DNA from: DASQPA01 sp963757335
Lineage (GTDB): Bacteria > Acidobacteriota > Thermoanaerobaculia > Multivoradales > UBA5704
Length of the DNA stretch: 24,898 nucleotides
Direction of reading: 5' to 3'
Assembly: GCA_963757335.1 (NCBI GenBank)
Contig: CAVWRJ010000019.1
Location: 1 to 24,898, forward strand
Under the pieces are notes generated by a model. The model was not told where the DNA came from and made no database searches. It saw only the letters and a list, made by a program, of their open reading frames with translations. A program made the position numbers and the translations under genes. Shown piece after piece: positions 24,250 to 24,898 of this stretch. Numbering within the stretch: the stretch's first letter is position 1; each line of letters starts with the position of its first letter.

Positions 24250-24750
24250 CTAGCCCACGTCGATAGAGGGCAGGTCTCGCCACGGCACAACCTCCACCTC
24301 CGCCCGGCTCTGCCGGGCCTCTCCGCCATAGACCAGCCACGGCCGTCTGGCCGCGGACCCGGCGATCTCGACCCAGCGTTCCAGGTTGGCGAAGGAGTCC
24401 TGGGTCACCGTCTGCCCAGACTTGATCTCTACCGGGATCAGCCGGTCCCCCTGCTCGATCAGCACGTCTACCTCGTGACCGCTTCGGTCGCGCCAGAAGT
24501 AGAGATTCGAGGTGAGGGCGCGATTGAAGCGGGCCTTGAGCAGCTCGGAGACTACCCAGGTCTCGAAAAGAGCGCCGCGCAGGGAGTGGATGGCGAGCTG
24601 GCTGGGGTTCTGGGTTCCGAGCAGCCAGGCCGCGAGGCCGGGGTCGTAGAAGTAGAGCTTGGGCGCTTTCACCAGGTGCCGAGGTTGCTGTAGTGCGGCT
24701 GGAGAAGGTGCACGATGTAGCTCGCCTCCAGGACGGGAGGCGGTAGCAGC
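24250..24750 (-). pseudogene. Remnant of an ATPase/DUF4143 protein (DUF4143 end only)
   Basis: The frame encodes LVKAPKLYFYDPGLAAWLLG, HSLRGALFETWVVSELLKARFN, NLYFWRDRSGHEVDVLIEQGD and LIPVEIKSGQTVTQDSF, then a C-terminal VPWRDLP. This is the DUF4143 module, a PD-(D/E)xK-like nuclease fold with D in HEVDVLIE and E-x-K in VEIKSG. It normally follows an AAA ATPase domain. Just upstream, VLEASYIVHLLQPHYSNLG is in a different frame and ends in TGA at 24669-24671; a few bases are missing at the junction. The ATPase half is gone. The nuclease-like residues remain, but without a start the gene is dead. Confidence 0.7.
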
Positions 24751-24819
24751 CGCAACGCGTGCAATCAGCATTCGACTTAGGCTAGCCGCCGCCCGGCTGA
24801 TTGGCAATTCAATTTCCAA

Positions 24820-24898
24820 TTAGCCGAGGTCTCCTTCGACAACCCGCCCGCCTTTCCAGTACGATACCGCCCCCGTTCGGAACCTCCCGAACGCGATG
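24820..24898 (-). CDS. Possible C-terminus of a gene running off the window
   Basis: The minus-strand frame from the window edge reads AFGRFRTGAVSYWKGGRVVEGDLG and ends in TAA. It looks like a plausible protein end, but only 25 residues are visible and no family can be named. Confidence 0.2.
   Translation of the reverse strand, partial: IAFGRFRTGAVSYWKGGRVVEGDLG

Overview
The window is a GC-rich chromosomal segment. Its base composition, single-gene transcription units, secreted proteins of unknown family, and the carB / RhlE / EVE / CPXCG core genes fit an Acidobacteriota-like genome (Thermoanaerobaculia or a relative). This placement is inferred from gene style only, because no rRNA or other decisive marker is present.

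Positions 1-8.7 kb are an accessory region dominated by small genes and repeats. Four intact short genes, three of them too short for routine gene calling, encode 49-54 aa peptides. They share the leader box K-x-L-x-(N/H)-(R/K)-E-T-L-(R/K)-x-L and end in Cys/Ser/Thr-rich cores, two after a Gly-Gly. They look like class I lanthipeptide-type RiPP precursors (137-295 +, 1122-1271 -, 3493-3654 -, 8514-8678 -). A fifth copy with a truncated leader lies at 2116-2226. No LanB, LanC, LanM, radical-SAM, protease or exporter gene is in the window, so they are locally orphan. Directly behind two of them lie decayed N-termini of one tyrosine recombinase, and an integrase-derived ~200 bp repeat (1305-1503 and 8153-8356) sits next to both. 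This suggests a mobile precursor-plus-integrase cassette. Between these lie a decayed DUF1801 gene, a translationally coupled membrane protein and winged-helix regulator pair, two secreted proteins and a ~21 bp degenerate tandem array. A complete Tn5-like IS (5732-7242) with a perfect 9 bp target duplication has split a phage-replication-like locus.

Positions 9.1-17.8 kb are core genome. They hold an RhlE-type DEAD-box helicase, an EVE-domain protein and a CPXCG zinc-ribbon peptide in one plus-strand operon. Convergent to it is a minus-strand pair of an unknown 181 aa protein and a 709 aa polytopic GT-C-like protein. Complete carB runs divergently from that pair.

Positions 17.8-24.9 kb mix core and accessory genes. 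A 429 aa secreted protein is bracketed by carB and a partial, internally deleted copy of the carB 3' end. This is followed by an esterase and DinB-like pair (ATGA overlap) and a 75 aa protein with a retropepsin-like protease (GTGA overlap). Next comes a lower-GC stretch with a HicB remnant and a frameshifted DUF4209-type gene carrying an R-N-x3-H motif. A hypothetical gene, a strong nested hairpin and a decayed DUF4143 gene close the window. The number of broken genes (DUF1801, RHH/replication locus, integrase, carB copy, HicB, DUF4209, DUF4143) marks both ends as turnover zones flanking a stable centre.
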